Shown: piece by piece, positions 33,776 through 47,300 of the stretch | Numbering within the stretch: position 1 is the stretch's first letter | Layout of the letters: each line of letters begins with the position of its first letter | Source of the DNA: Adineta steineri | Taxonomy: Eukaryota; Rotifera; Eurotatoria; Adinetida; Adinetidae | Direction of reading: 5' to 3' | DNA: 64,000 nt | NCBI GenBank assembly: GCA_905250115.1 | Contig: CAJNOI010000041.1 | Location: 565,434 to 629,433 of the forward strand | Notes under the pieces: generated by a model | Seen by the model: only the letters and a program-made list of their open reading frames with translations | Told to the model about the DNA's origin: nothing | The model's database searches: none | Position numbers and translations under genes: made by a program

Positions 33776-35021
33776 ATGACTACTCGGGTCATTGACAATC
33801 AATGGAAACTTGACAATGCAGCATGGAGTCTGCCACCACCGCCTCAGCTTGTTCAAAGCAAAAATAATTCACCATTACATTCATTTGGTGATTATGCTTA
33901 CCCAAAAAGCGACCGATTAGTAAGAATATTTATTTTGTTGTTTTCGTCAAAATAGTATTGTTTTATTTCTATAGACGCCAACATATATGGGTAATAATTT
34001 CCTTGAATTTCACAAATTGTATTCTGATCGATCGTCTATAACACCGAAACCAGTTACTATACCAAATGCAAATAAAATAATAAAGAAAACATTTAATCGT
34101 GAATATCGTACATTAACTTGTTTGGGTAAAGGTGGTTTCGGACATGCATTCGATGGTCGACGACGATCAGATAATTCACCGGTTGTAGTTAAGTTCTTAC
34201 CAAGAGATCGTATACTTAATTGGGGAACATTTGATGGCGTATGTTAATCTATAATTTCTTTATTGAAATTATTTTTAAAAAACAAAACTATATATATTTT
34301 TTCTCTTTTGAAGAAACGTGTACCATATGAAATTGAAATTCTCTGGCGTCTTCGTGGTGTACCCGGTGTTATAAAAATCTTAGAACATTTTGAAGAACCA
34401 GATCGTTATATATATGTCATGGAGAAAATCCCAAATTCATGTACACTTTTTGATTTTGTTATGAAAAGTTCACCATTGGCAAACACAGAACTCTTACGAC
34501 ATATATTTAATGAAATCGTTCGTATTAATGTAACATTGCAAATGTATGGTGTTTGGCATCGGGATTGTAAACCAGAGAATATTATTTATTGTAAGAATGA
34601 TCGTTCATTACGTTTCATTGATTTTGGATCAGCTGCGCCGGTACAAGTAGAAGATTTTCATGAATTTCAAGTTAGATTATTTTTATTATTATTATATCAT
34701 ATTTATATTTAAAAATATGTTTCTTTTCTCTTTTAGGGTACGTTAGAAATTATGGTGCCAGAATGGATAGTTCAACGACGTTATAATGGTGAAAAAGCTT
34801 GCGTATGGACAATAGGTGTTTGCCTTTTCTTTCTACTTTATCGACAATATCCTTTTCGTACAAAACCTGATATCGTCAAAGGAAGATCAAATTTAGCGAA
34901 TATAGCTGCTATGGATAAAGATGCTTATCATACGATGAAACAATGTCTAAACGGTAACGAAAATCGACGTCCAAAATTGAATAGTCTTCAATATTTACCT
35001 TGGCTTAACATAACGTATTAG
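33776..35021 (+). CDS. PIM-like serine/threonine protein kinase
   Basis: Exons 33776-33919, 33975-34238, 34314-34670 and 34737-35021 give 349 residues; introns 55, 75 and 66 nt, all phase 0. After about 95 disordered residues comes a kinase fold: Gly-loop LGKGGFGHAF (about 98-107), catalytic Lys121 in VVVKF, RVPYEIEIL helix C with its Glu, hinge VMEKIPNSCTLFDF, HRD at 218-220 with Lys222 and Asn225, DFG at 239-241, and PEW in the activation segment. RVP-x-E, PGVI-x-(I/L)L, LFDF and PEWI-x-RRY-G-x-A match the PIM family, small constitutively active kinases that promote survival and translation. All catalytic residues are intact. A splice-acceptor-like CATTACAG sits two bases before the ATG. 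Confidence 0.88.
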
Positions 35022-36253
35022 AATGATCATCGAAATTCAAAAAAAAAAATAATATTTATATTTAAACATAATTTTAATGCGAAATTATTTGTATATTGAA
35101 TCAGATATGAAATGGAAAGTCACTTGAAACGATTCTGTTCTTTTTTCTTTTATTACTTCATTAATGACTAGTTATTGTCGCAACCTTGAAGAGTAATAAG
35201 CATATTTTATACCAGTTGAGTAAAAAAAAATGAAAAGCAAGAAAAACGTATGGGAATAAATATTAAAGTGTGTTTATTTATATTCTTTCGTCTTTTCTTT
35301 TTCATTTTTGGATATAAATGAGAAAGACATTTTACATGCTCCTCATTGTTTTTTCTTAATATTAATCGCAAAAACAGATAAAATTTTTTTTGCAAATAAA
35401 AAAATATGGAAAAAGACTGATGAAGGGAGAAAAATATTTTTCTTCTGTCATGCTTGAATAAAAATACTTGACATGGACTATGAAATTGGTGTAACACCAG
35501 AAACTAATTTACTGTCTTTGATGACTCTTTATTATTATTGTTATTATGGTTTAATTAATATAGAAAAAGAAATTATTTTACAGTTGGGTATTTTCATAAA
35601 TGTCAATGTAAACAACATGCTGAATCGAAAATTGTAATAATATTTCAATTTCAATAATATATCTAGGTTATAAATCATGATAAAGTCGTCTTAACTTTAA
35701 GCTTAATTCGAACGAATATATTCGTCGTATTATTATTATTATTATTATTATTGTTAAATGGGATAATAGAAGATATTTTTTAAAAAGTACAAAGAAGAAA
35801 TCAAGGTAAACATATTCTTATTCATGACAAATATCGAATGGGTACAAAATGTTTATAAGGACATTGCTAATATGAAAAATATTATTCGATAGAAGTGGTA
35901 TAACTTATATTTATAAAACTGAAACTTTTAACGTTAACATATGGTATTATTGACGAAGTATATTATCATTTATTGATAGTTCAACAAGTAATATGATACC
36001 AAAAGGTTCTTTTTGTTTTATAATTGTTTTTGTTTTTTTTTAGAAATTTTATTTCCTATTCAAATTATTTAGTCAGGAATCTCTAGTTTTTCTTATCATA
36101 TCTTTTAATGGTAATTTTATGTATTCAAGCAATATGTAACTACTAGTCCTTGAACATCTGTATCTTTATATCAAGAAAAACAACTTACAAATTATTATTC
36201 AATCAAACAATAATCATTATGATTAGAAATCAATCAGAAGATTTTATTCAATT
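35022..36253. other. intergenic region downstream of the kinase
   Basis: About 1.2 kb, AT-rich, with (TTA)n near 35728-35754. No supported gene. Confidence 0.4.
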
Positions 36254-36475
36254 ATGTCTTTTTCAGTCATCACTTCAAGATTCAATGATGTTATGCATGT
36301 TATATTGAATACAGAAGAAATGAACGATCTGATATCAATGTCAGGAAAAAAACAAGTTCATACAATTAGGTACCATGTAGCAATAGATTTTATTGTTTCA
36401 TCTAAAAATAAACCAGAACTTGATAAACTTCGTCGCTGTCTTGATTTTCAGATACGAAATATATTTGATTGCTAG
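36254..36475 (+). CDS. possible small protein, 73 residues
   Basis: ATG at 36254 to TAG at 36473-36475. Amino-acid composition is balanced (MSFSVITSRFNDVMHVIL..., with a basic Lys/Arg segment LDKLRRC near the end), unlike the hydrophobic or low-complexity chance ORFs nearby. No signal peptide, transmembrane segment or motif recognised, and no upstream exon found. Could be a chance ORF. Confidence 0.3.
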   Translation: MSFSVITSRFNDVMHVILNTEEMNDLISMSGKKQVHTIRYHVAIDFIVSSKNKPELDKLRRCLDFQIRNIFDC

Positions 36476-37030
36476 TCAAAACATGAATGTAACAGACAAA
36501 CACATTTCATGATTCAATAACCATCACACAATTATTTATGTAACTGTTTTTCATGCGTAACAATCGATACTATCTATTTTAGTAAATTCTAATAATAATA
36601 AAATTCATTCTATTTTTATTTTTTGCGCAAGAAAGAAAAAAACGAAATAAACATACACTGATACATCAGAAGAAGAAGGAAAAAAAACAAGCAAAATTCA
36701 TCACAATTCTGGTGTCTTTTTTTCTATCTTGATTTTCTTTTTTTTTCTTATAAATGTCACAAAACAAACAACATTGAAAAACAAAAAACAGAAGTTATCA
36801 TCAAAAAAAAAAAGCGAAGAAATGAAAAAGAATTATCAATGAATACATAGATGTGAGAAATATAGGCGAAGAAGAAAAAAAAACTTAAACAATAACACAA
36901 GAAGATGAAGTGGACTTAAGAGTAAAATACATTGCTTGTAGATGAATGATATAAAGCACAAAATAGATAATATTAGCTTATTAATCACCGGTCTCTATGC
37001 GTCAGATGTAAAATAAATAGATGATTATAT

Positions 37031-39750
37031 TTACGATTCATTCGCTTCTTGTTTAATAACAACTAATGTTTCTGATTCAAGTTCAGTTTCAATTTGTTCA
37101 TCATCATCATCATCATTATCATCATTTTTATTATTATTTGATGTTTGTCCTGCTATTAAAGGTTCCATAGCTGTCTGCATAGCTTGTTGTAAAAATTTTG
37201 CAGCTGCTTCAGGATCAGTTGGTAGAGAAGGTGGAAGTTGTTGACCTTGTTGTTGTAACAAAGGTTGAAGCCAAGCAGCTTGTGATGCTAAATAATAAGA
37301 CCAAGCTAATAAAAATCGATAGTCTGGTTGACCTGTTGATGTCTGTGCAGCAGGATTTGATGGTGGAATTGTTGGTTTTGATATTGGTGTTTGTGGAGGA
37401 GTTGAAATAACTACATTTGATGGCGATGGTGAAGATACATTTGGAATAGAATGTTCAACAGGTGATTCAATTTTATTTTGTTGATTATTTACTGATTTTC
37501 CATTACGTGATGGAACTTTAACACGACGTGTATCAATTACTTTAAATTGATCTAAACATATTTTTTTTTATGAAAAAATAAAGGTTCAATGATAAATATT
37601 TACTTTTTTCATCATCTCTTTTAGCTCGATTGACATAATACTGTGTTACATCGGCTTTATTTTGAATAAAATTACGTGCCATACCAGCATGTTTATATTT
37701 TATATGATAAGTTGCTGCATAACGAGTAAAAATTTCTTCACCACAATAACCACATCTAAAAATATTATTAAATTTATACATTGAAATTGTCAAGTATAAT
37801 AAACAAAAAATGTATAGATTTAATTTATTAACCATCGATGCAGTATAATCAGTTTACATTAAAGTACTATCGAAATATAGACTGTTTGTAATAATGTTTG
37901 TCAATATTTTTATGAATAACGATTACAATACGTTTTATAACATTAGTAAATTTATTGCAATATTTACATAAACATCGTCTTTATTATGAATATTTACGCA
38001 TTAATCTAAAAATGTTCCTGGAGAAATAGAACTATGATCTCTATGATTTCTTATGTCTTTTAATTTTAACGGCTATATTGGAAAAAATATCTTTCAATTA
38101 AAATAAATTTCAATATGTAATCTCTCATTGTTCTGCTATAATCGAATAGATGACGAGTTTAATTCTGTTGAATTTCTAGACACTATTATAATAAAAAGAA
38201 AAGCTTATGATTGAATTTCATTCACACGTGTCATTTATTGGTTAGACTGTATTTGATTTTTTATTGACAATAAACTAAATATTTCTATATACATTGCTAA
38301 TTTACACAATGCCACATCAAACAAAATTTCTCGGTAATATGCGTAATACAAATAATTTTATTCGTACTCTCTTTCTCTTTTAACTTGACTATTAAATGAA
38401 CAAGTGGAGCCGGATATTTATATTTGTTTTAGGAAAGAATAAGAGAGAACAAAATGATGATAATGAACAGACGGTCAATCAACCGTCATTTGTCAATAAA
38501 GAATATTTTAAGAGAGAAAGATCAAAGTAACTCACTTATATGGCTTCTCATTTGTGTGTACAAATACGTGATCTTCCATGCTTGGTCGATGGTTTGTTGT
38601 ATATGAACATAATTTACATGCATACCTAGTGAAGAAAACATTGTTTTTTTTCCAATAAAACACTTAAATGATGAAAACTTATAAGAAATATTTACTTACT
38701 GTTTATCTGGTTCATATAATGAACCATAATACTGTTTAGGACGATTATAAACAAGAAGATATTCTGAACCATCTAGATAACGAGAAAAAAATAATAAAAT
38801 ATTATTAATTTAATTAAAAATTTACCATCAGAATCTGATTCTTTTGAAGCAGATGTGGTTGATTCAACAATAGGTATTTGATGAGATGTAAGTTTAAATT
38901 TTAGTGTTGGTTTAACCATAGTTGGTGATGATTCAAAAATATTTGTATCTGTTCTTTGTTCATCATTCTCGAATAAAATCGGTTCAAGATTTTCTGTTTC
39001 ACTAGTATCATCACTTGCTCGTGATGATTCATTTTCATCATCGACAATTGCTTTTAATGATATAGCAACACCATTTATTGGTGCTGCATCACTATCATAT
39101 TGATTCGAACGACGTTGTCTTTTAACTTGTGGCTCTTGTGTTGTTGTTGGCGTTGGTGTTGTTGCTGGTGATGATGTTAATGGTGCTGTTGTTGTTGTTG
39201 TTGTAGTACTATTTGAAATTGATACAGATTGTATTTCTGAATTATTTAAATCACGATAAAAATCTTGTTCTCGTACACGATTTTCAATAATTTTAACTTC
39301 CATATTAGGATGACAAAGTTCAATATGTACCATAATTGTTGATTTTGTTGTTGATTTATGACCACAATATGCACATGCATATGGTGTTAAATCTGTATGA
39401 CGATAAATATGGTTTTGCATAAGTGATGTGGATGGTGCTTTATAATCACAATGTTTACATTGAAAACGAAGTGGTCGTTTATTTGATGGTATTGTTCCTG
39501 TTTGTTGAGCTTTTATTGTGGTTGATGTGTCTAACATTCGTTTGTTAGTTGGTAGATTTTGTTTTGGTGATATGATTAATGATGATGATGTTGAAGATGC
39601 TGATGATAATGGAGAAAGTAAACTAGATAAATTTTGATTTTGTTTAAGAATTATTTCATTATTTGATGATGAAGATTTCTTTTTAACACTTAAATCAAGG
39701 ACATCATCATTATTATCTTCATCATCGGTCATAACTTGTGTTACTATCAT
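37031..39750 (-). CDS. C2H2 zinc-finger protein with a CtBP-binding-type motif
   Basis: Exons 38826-39750, 38700-38772, 38536-38625, 37604-37755 and 37031-37551 (minus) give 586 residues; introns 53, 74, 780 and 52 nt. Near the N-terminus VLDLSVKK (17-24) matches the P/V-x-DLS-x-K docking motif for the CtBP corepressor. Fingers: 96-118 and 124-147 (exon 1), 334-356 (exon 3) and 362-385 (exon 4); each has the C-x2-C ... H-x3-5-H pattern, the first two and last two separated by a long Ser/Thr/Asp-rich linker. The C-terminus is Pro/Gln-rich with a run of Asp and ends QEANES. Probably a sequence-specific nuclear repressor; target and orthology unknown. An alternative start is at Met7 (39732). Confidence 0.82.
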
Positions 39751-42204
39751 GATCTAAAATTCTTTAAAAAAGAAAAAAGAATAATTAAAATAACATTTAC
39801 AAATCGATTTTCAATGATCAAATATATTATAGAAGACATAGAAAGTATAGAAGAACAATATCAACATGTTCTCCACCTACTTCTATTTTATTACTTACTG
39901 CTCCTGATGTTGTGTATATGACCCTTTTTTTATTATATTCTTGCGCGTGGTTTGTTTACTCAGTTTAGCAAACAAGACCCGACGCTTTCTTCTTTTTTCT
40001 TCTTCTTCTTTTTTTCTACTACTTATAGTTTAGACTCTGGCTGCTTCGTTTTTGCGGGAGAAGAAGGAGACCGATATATTTATATATATATATATATATA
40101 TGCACGTTTACTTTTTCTCTTCTCTTCTTACTTTTGTATACAGTAATATGTATAGATCAATTTCAAAGCATGCAAAACTTTTTAATCATCATTCAATGCT
40201 TATACTCACTCGATTAACAATACACGCGGGAGCTTTTAAAGAAAAAGAAAGAAGGATAAATTTTAAAATGATGTTGTTGATGCATATAATAGGCGCGCTT
40301 GCCAATGTTTGTATAGTGAATAAAATTTAAAAATTTGTAGTACATGATGAGTAAATATTGAACAATTGCTAATAAACATCGTATAACAGAACAGCTTACC
40401 TTAGAATTAATGTATATTTGTTTGTAAAACAACTGAAGAACGTATATATATATAGCAGGTGAAGATAGAAAAGAAAGAGAGAGAGAGAGAAATAAAAAGA
40501 CAAGCAATGACGATGAGTAAACAAATTCTAAAAAACGATAATTGTCAAGTGCGCTTGACAAATGCACGCAAGTAAGCAAATGAGAAGGATGTTTACATAA
40601 TATAATCAGACTTACAAATATGAATAAAACAAACTTCTTCCTTTCTTTTTTTTATTTCTTTCAACAAAATAGATGAAAGACGAGAGGACTATATAGGAAA
40701 AAAACGAATAATAAAGAAAAAGAAAGCAAGAAAGAAAAATGTTAATGAAAGAAAAATGGTTTTACTTATTTATTTATAAATCGTGATGAAGGAACAGAAA
40801 AAATTGACATACGGGAAACAGCACCATCAGGTACTGTTTATTTTCACTAGGACATATAGAAATGTGCGTGAGCAAACAATTATTCAAGCTCTTTTTTCAT
40901 TAAAAAAAAAGAGAATTGTGCCAGACAAAATGTGAACATGATGAATTGTTTGAAAGATTTAATTTCAAACTTCTTTTTCTTTTTTTTTTCATTAGATATG
41001 GTAGAAATATATATAGAAGTTTTATTTGTTTGAAATTACCTATATAAATTGTTTGCCGATCGAAAAAAAAACTACCTTCATCTTTTTTTTTTCTTCTTTT
41101 TTTACTCGATATTATTGTCACTTCAATCAAATACACATAGCGAAAAAAAACGATATCTCTCTTCCTCTTATTCTCTCTTACTCGTTTTTTTTTCTTCTTC
41201 TTTACCAACTCAAGAAGATTTTTGTCGATATATCCACTTTTTTTCTTCTCTCTGTTTGATAAAGCTTTGTGTAAATTGTGTGCATTTTCATCGAATGTCT
41301 CTCTCTCTCTACCTCTTTACTCTGATGCTGTTTGAAAAAGGCAGATGGCGTCTCTCCTGTATGCATATACGTGTGTTTACTTCTTCTCTCTCTCTCCCCT
41401 TCATCGTCGCCGTCATTTAAATATTTTGGGTTAAGAATACGAATATTGAAGGGAAGTGTAATCCATAGTTGATGACTGTGATCAAATTTCGAAGTGCAAG
41501 AGCGCACGCGCATTTTTCGTAAATCCTCATTTTCTGTTTATTTTTAAAAAAAACTTTGTTGCGCCAGCAACTAAAAGAATAATTGCTTTGTCGAACGGAT
41601 AAAGAGTAAGAGCATGAGTGAGTTATTTGAGAACTTGTCATCCGTTGCGCGTGCACACACAATTGTTCTGTCAGTCAGGGATTTACATTGACTGATAAGA
41701 GGGAAAAAAGGCGAGAATCATGATTTAACTTTGTCGATAAGTAAAACAAAATAAAATGAATGATAAACGAAGAGAGAGAAGGAGAAAGAGAAAATCTTAG
41801 ATGAAGTAGGTATAAAATTTTTTCCTTTTCATGTTGTGTATTTAAACGATATCGATCATAAAACATAAATGATTTGTTAAAAAGACGAAAGAAGATGTAT
41901 ATTATATTATATTCTTACCTTAATAAATAGTGCTAATTTATCTCATTACAATACATCAATTTCAAATGCAAGCAAAAGAATGAAGTTGTCGGGTGACGCG
42001 TGTATACATTGACATTATATTAGAGCATTTGCTTGCTCTTTCTCTCTCTCTCTCTCTTTAGCAAAGAAAAGACTCAAACATACACACACACAAAATCAAA
42101 CAATTCTTTCTCTCTTTTTTTTTGAAAAAAAATGAAGAGATCGGATGATCAGTACCACATCCATTTGCACTTGTCGTAGGCGCGCTTGTGATGTCATACA
42201 ATGT

Positions 42205-42235
<31 letters not shown>

Positions 42236-43167
42236 GGCGGTTGACACAATAAAATACTTTTTTTAGATTATAATATGAGTTGTTATCAGTATAGAACACA
42301 ACGACGCTGCCGTGTTTTTCCTGTTTACTTGTATAGCCACCTCTCATTGCCTGTAAATAATCAAGACAACAGAGATTTTGCATGTGTGCAAAAGACACAT
42401 TAAACCGAACGACAAAAAAAATCGAGAAAGTGTACATATGACGATAAAAAAAACCTAAAGTGGATGAAAGAGAGACGAAAAGAAATAAAAACCAAACAAA
42501 AGAGACAGAGAGAGAAGAAAAGCGTTGAAGAATAATGAAACGAATGTCAAGCATTTGCAATTGTGATTATATCTATGTTTGATCGAGGCCTCAAGCTTTT
42601 TTTTTTTGGGTACGATTGATTGTTTTGTGATAGAATAACTAAAATGAAAAGTATCATTCTCATTGATTGGAGATGTTGGAAGATATATTGTACTTCATTG
42701 AAGTTGAAATTCAAAGATAAGCTTGTTTGATATTGTTCGAGTGCAAGTTAATCGATGAAAGACAAAGTATTGGGTAAGTCAGTAAGAAGAAATTTATTTT
42801 ATGGATTCTTTACAATGAAGAAGAAAAAGAAAAGTAATTATCAGATCATATAGCTCTTTGTATGATAATATATTACGTTATCTTCAAATAACATTATCCA
42901 AGAATACTAATACTCAATTGAACAATAGACTTTAGATTTATAAATACCTTCTTTTTTCTATATGCTGAATTTCTATTGTCTACGGTTTGAAAAGGTAATT
43001 TAACTGATATCAATGTTAGTTTAATCACCTGCATTATTCTTACGCTATAGATCAATCAAGTTTCTTCTAACTTTGACAAATAGTTTTATATAGACAAGGT
43101 CTAATAAAAATATTTTTTATTAAAGATAAATGTTTACAAATATAAAATCAAAGTGAGTTAAATATAT
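39751..43167. other. 3.4-kb low-complexity intergenic region
   Basis: Between the zinc-finger gene and a helical-protein gene, both minus. It holds many simple repeats: (TA)n at about 40081-40101, (GA)n near 40478-40491, poly-T/C tracts around 41080-41230, (CT)n at about 42039-42057, and (CA)n followed by (TA)n at 42205-42235. ORFs on both strands here are built from these tracts and are not credible genes. The part next to 39750 should be the zinc-finger promoter. Confidence 0.5.
42205..42235. repeat. compound (CA)n(TA)n microsatellite
   Basis: (CA)8 at 42205-42220 runs directly into (AT)n at 42221-42235. A simple compound microsatellite in intergenic DNA. Confidence 0.9.
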
Positions 43168-44134
43168 TTATATATTGTTCTTTTGAAGAATTACTGGATC
43201 GGAATCGAAGAATTCATTAGCTTCACAGTGTAAATCAGGAAATTCCAATGGTTCGAAAGAAAGAAGATCATCTTCTGATAACGATTTCCGAGGTGATTCT
43301 GATGAGTATGATATTACAGGTGATGAGAGAAATTCATATTTATCTTTATATTCCTAAATAATTAATAAAAAAAAGAATATATTCCGATTGTAATCTAATA
43401 TTTACTTTGATTAGTATTTTATAATCTACAACACGTTGATCAATAAGAGCATTTTTTTTAAACATTTCTGTAATCACTTGATTAATAGTCTTTTGATGTT
43501 TTGTAACTTCATCATCTTGTTCAAGAATTTGATTTATACGATTATATTCAATCATATGTTCACGTATATCTATCAAAGAACTTGTAGTTTTCTTTCGATA
43601 TTTTCGAATATAATACAATGATTTATCTTGATCAGATGAATTAAATAAAATTGATCGTAGTTTATTCGTTTTATGTTTTAATTTTAATAGAATATCATTA
43701 ATTTTTAAACGTAATTGATCATGTTGATAAGTTTTATTTTCAATAAATAAATTATCCAATTGTTGTTTTAAATCTATATATGGAACAATTGATTCATTAA
43801 CGTTATATGTTGCTAATTCTGTTGGATTTAACATTAATGCTATTCTCATTAATTCAAATTTTATTATTTTATATCGCATATTATTTTCGATTTCATCATG
43901 AGTGTTTTCGTCAAATTTTGTTATGATAACATGTAAATCATCATTTATAGAAATTAATCTTTTAGCTATTTGATGATGCCATGATGTAATATCATGTTTG
44001 GTATTATTTAAATTTGGAGTTAATTCAACATTATCATCATCATCAGTTGAACTGGATTCTATTTGAGCTAATTCAGATGATAATTGTGATTTTGATGAGC
44101 GAGGATTATTGATGGGTGGAGTCATGGTGATCAT
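43168..44134 (-). CDS. unrecognised helical (coiled-coil-like) protein
   Basis: Exons 43406-44134 and 43168-43353 (minus), intron of 52 nt in phase 0, give 304 residues. The open frame begins at a GTG (44161); the first ATG is at 44134, with a second at 44125. After a polar N-terminus with an acidic patch (about 25-40, DDDDN), residues about 50-245 are charged and heptad-like (KHDITSWHHQIAKRL ... LRLKINDILLKLKHKTNKL ... HQKTINQVITEMFKKN). The C-terminal exon is acidic and Ser-rich (SSPVISYSSESPRKSLSEDD), resembling a phosphorylated tail. It may be a structural or kinetochore-type coiled coil, but I have no motif to support that. Confidence 0.7.
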
Positions 44135-44356
44135 TTTTAATCTAGTTTGTTTTTTGCGCACATCTATCGTTTATATACCTATTCACGGTTGGTTTATTTT
44201 ATCTCTTTCAGTAGGAGTAAGACAAATGTAAGCATGATTGAGAAAGAGATAAACGAAATAGGTTATTTTTATATAATATATATATATATGTATTAGTGCA
44301 TGATAAAATATTTTTTATTATTTACTGAAAAATAAAACAGAAACAAAAGAAAAATA

Positions 44357-47300
44357 TTATACACTCGGATTTGTTACACCAGCACGAGTTGCACGAGGTT
44401 CTAATTTTAATGAAAGAACATAACATTGATCTTCAGATAATAAACGAGATGTATTCAATAAATAGGCACATATACGTGGATTATGTTTGATTTTGAATGT
44501 TGCTGATTGAAAACGACGTACTTCACTGATTATATGTGTTTTCTAAAAGAATATATAAAAAATATTTTATCAATCAATTAAAATGAATAAGAATGCAGTG
44601 TTTTATCCAGATTTCTTTTTTAGGTGGGCGCCGCCCATCTACTAGATAAAACACTGCAATAATGATGAGATAATTTTAAGTATTTACTAATCTTTTAACC
44701 ATTAATAAACACTATAATGACTCATTTCGAATATATTTATGTCTATCCTAGATACTATAAAATTCGTCTAATATGAAGTATATTATTACCATTCGCATTT
44801 TTGAAAAATTAATTAAATCTGTTTCTGATACATCTTGTGAACTTTCTTCGATAAATGTTAAATCAGAGAGATATAACCCAAGATAAGGTACACATGGTGG
44901 ATCAACTCTATTTAAAATAAAGAAAATTTATTAATTACATATATATTATTGTTATTACTTTGTTAATGTATCACGTAAATTTTTAAATTTACCATCGGAA
45001 TGCACAAGACTTTGTAGTTTATTAATAACTTGTTTATTTTGTTTTGATATACGATCCCATGTTTGTTTTAAACGATAAACTGAACTATTAACAAAAGCAG
45101 CCATTATTTGAAGAACACCATTAAAATTTCTTAAATAACGACATATATCAGCAATAGTACCTAGACAGAAAAAAAAGATATGAAATATAATTTATATATG
45201 TAAAAGAAAATTATTTTCTATACCCCATTTTTCAATACATTGAACTCGACCATTGATAGTTGTTTGCGATAAGATTTCAGTTATAACAAGGCGACACATC
45301 TATTGAAAAGAATTCTTTTTTGTCAAATTTTTAAATAATTTTTATTTAGTTTACTTCATTAAATCGTCGAGATATACCTGCAACATTTGGTGCTAAATCA
45401 TCACGACCTGGTTTCATCCAACCTTGTAAAATTAATTCTCTATAAAAATGGAAAAAAAGTATTTTATAAATAAATAAAAAACGTTGTTTTCTTCTGATCA
45501 TACTCGCTATATAATGCACAAAATAATTTATGATCTATTAATGTCATTTGTTCAGCGACGTCAGAAACAGCTATTTGATCAAGTGTTACATCAGAAGCCT
45601 TATAACAAAAAAAGAAATTTAATAAAAAAATATGTCTTCTTTTCTATACTGGTGGTGGATGAAGAATTAATTGTAATTCTGTATTTTTTTCTTCAACTTC
45701 ATTGGTTTCTAATTGTTTTATTATTGTAACAGCTGCTTTATGTTCCGTTGCAATTAAATGACCATTTACTAACATATCTTGTAAAAGTTCAAGTACCATC
45801 TTAACAAAATTAAATGAATAAAAAAAATAACAATATAGAAAAATCTTCGCTTACTTCTTTTAATTTTGGATCTCGATGAAAATCCTATGGATCAATAAAA
45901 TAGATTAAATTATTTGTGAATATATAAAAGTGAATATACGACATAATACTAGAGGGTGTGGGTGTGTCTGTGTAGTATGAGAGAAGAATGACTTATACAC
46001 CCTCACCCACACCCTTTCTCTTATTCCGAAGATCGTGTATGTTTTTATATGTAAGGAAATCGTAATCAAAAGTTGGTGCGAAATCTCTCTTTCCCGATCG
46101 CACACCCGCTAAATTCGCCACTGGTTACAAATAATACGAAATCTTATATTCTCTACTCATGTATTTTACCAACTAGAGAAAGAGCTAAAAGTTATTTTCG
46201 TCTTACTAGAGGATGTTTGGTAAGCCAATGTCTTAAAACATTTAAAACTCTCATAGTTGAAGCTGTATTCACAATTGTATATTCATTTGTTTTTTGTTCT
46301 CTTGAAGAACATGATGCAAGAGGATTGTTACTTGCTGTTGGTTGTGGTGATGCTGAACTACTACCTAAGATTGTTTTTAATTTGAATAAAAATAGAATAC
46401 AAAATTTTATTTTTAATTTTACCTGGAGTACTAGGTAATCTTTCATTTCGAGCAAATTTAGGTGATTCACCTGCTACAGCAGCTGCAAATGCTTGTGTAG
46501 CAGCAGCTGAACTTGTTCGACGACGAGATGATCGTGATGATGTTACAACAACACCAGGTAAAACTTTTTTAAATGTACCTTCAGCTGCATTACGTAAACT
46601 CTGACGTGGTGACGAAAGTACTTCACTTAAACGTTTAGCTTAATTAAAAATATACATATACATATATGTATATATAAACATTCATTTAATCTTACAAAGC
46701 ATAAGAACATTTTGTGATGTTGTTTGATTTGCTTGTGCAATCCCTGTCGCACTATTTGACTCAAGTCTTGCTCGTTGTAGTGTTGTTGGACTATCACTTT
46801 TTTCGAGTAGTAATTTTTTTTGTTCTTCCTATACGAGTATGAAAATATTTCTTGTAGTTTTTAAAAAAAAATAAATATTACTTTATCTGTAGTTAAGATT
46901 TGATGATTATCATTAAAACATAGATGACTCATATTATGAGGTGGTTGTTCAACATTCAAATGAGTATTACTAGATATTCCCGATGATGGAAAATCAAAAA
47001 GAATTTCTAATGAATCAAATTCACTTTTGGTTGTTTTCGAACTGGTTTGCGGACTAAGATGTTCTTTTTTATTTTTTGTTGATGAAATTTTCGTATTTCC
47101 TTGAAGTTTATGATCATCATGACTTAATGAATTAACATCGGTAAATGTTTCTGATGATGCAAGTGGTGCTAATGGACGATGAGGTGTCTCAATTGATTCA
47201 TCAATATCCATAGATGGAATTGTTGCGAGTGTTGGTAAGGCAACAGTTGCTTCACTGGATTTTATGGAAATTTCTAGTAATAAAATCATAAAATTATTCC

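Noticed and set aside
40900..41513. Overlapping ORFs of about 100-120 residues on both strands
   Set aside because: Composed of Phe/Ser/Lys/Arg runs from pyrimidine and purine tracts; no domain, no splice logic.
43346..44161. Single-exon reading of the helical protein from GTG to 43346
   Set aside because: GTG start and read-through into an intron; the ATG start with a 52-nt intron joins a clear acidic C-terminal exon.
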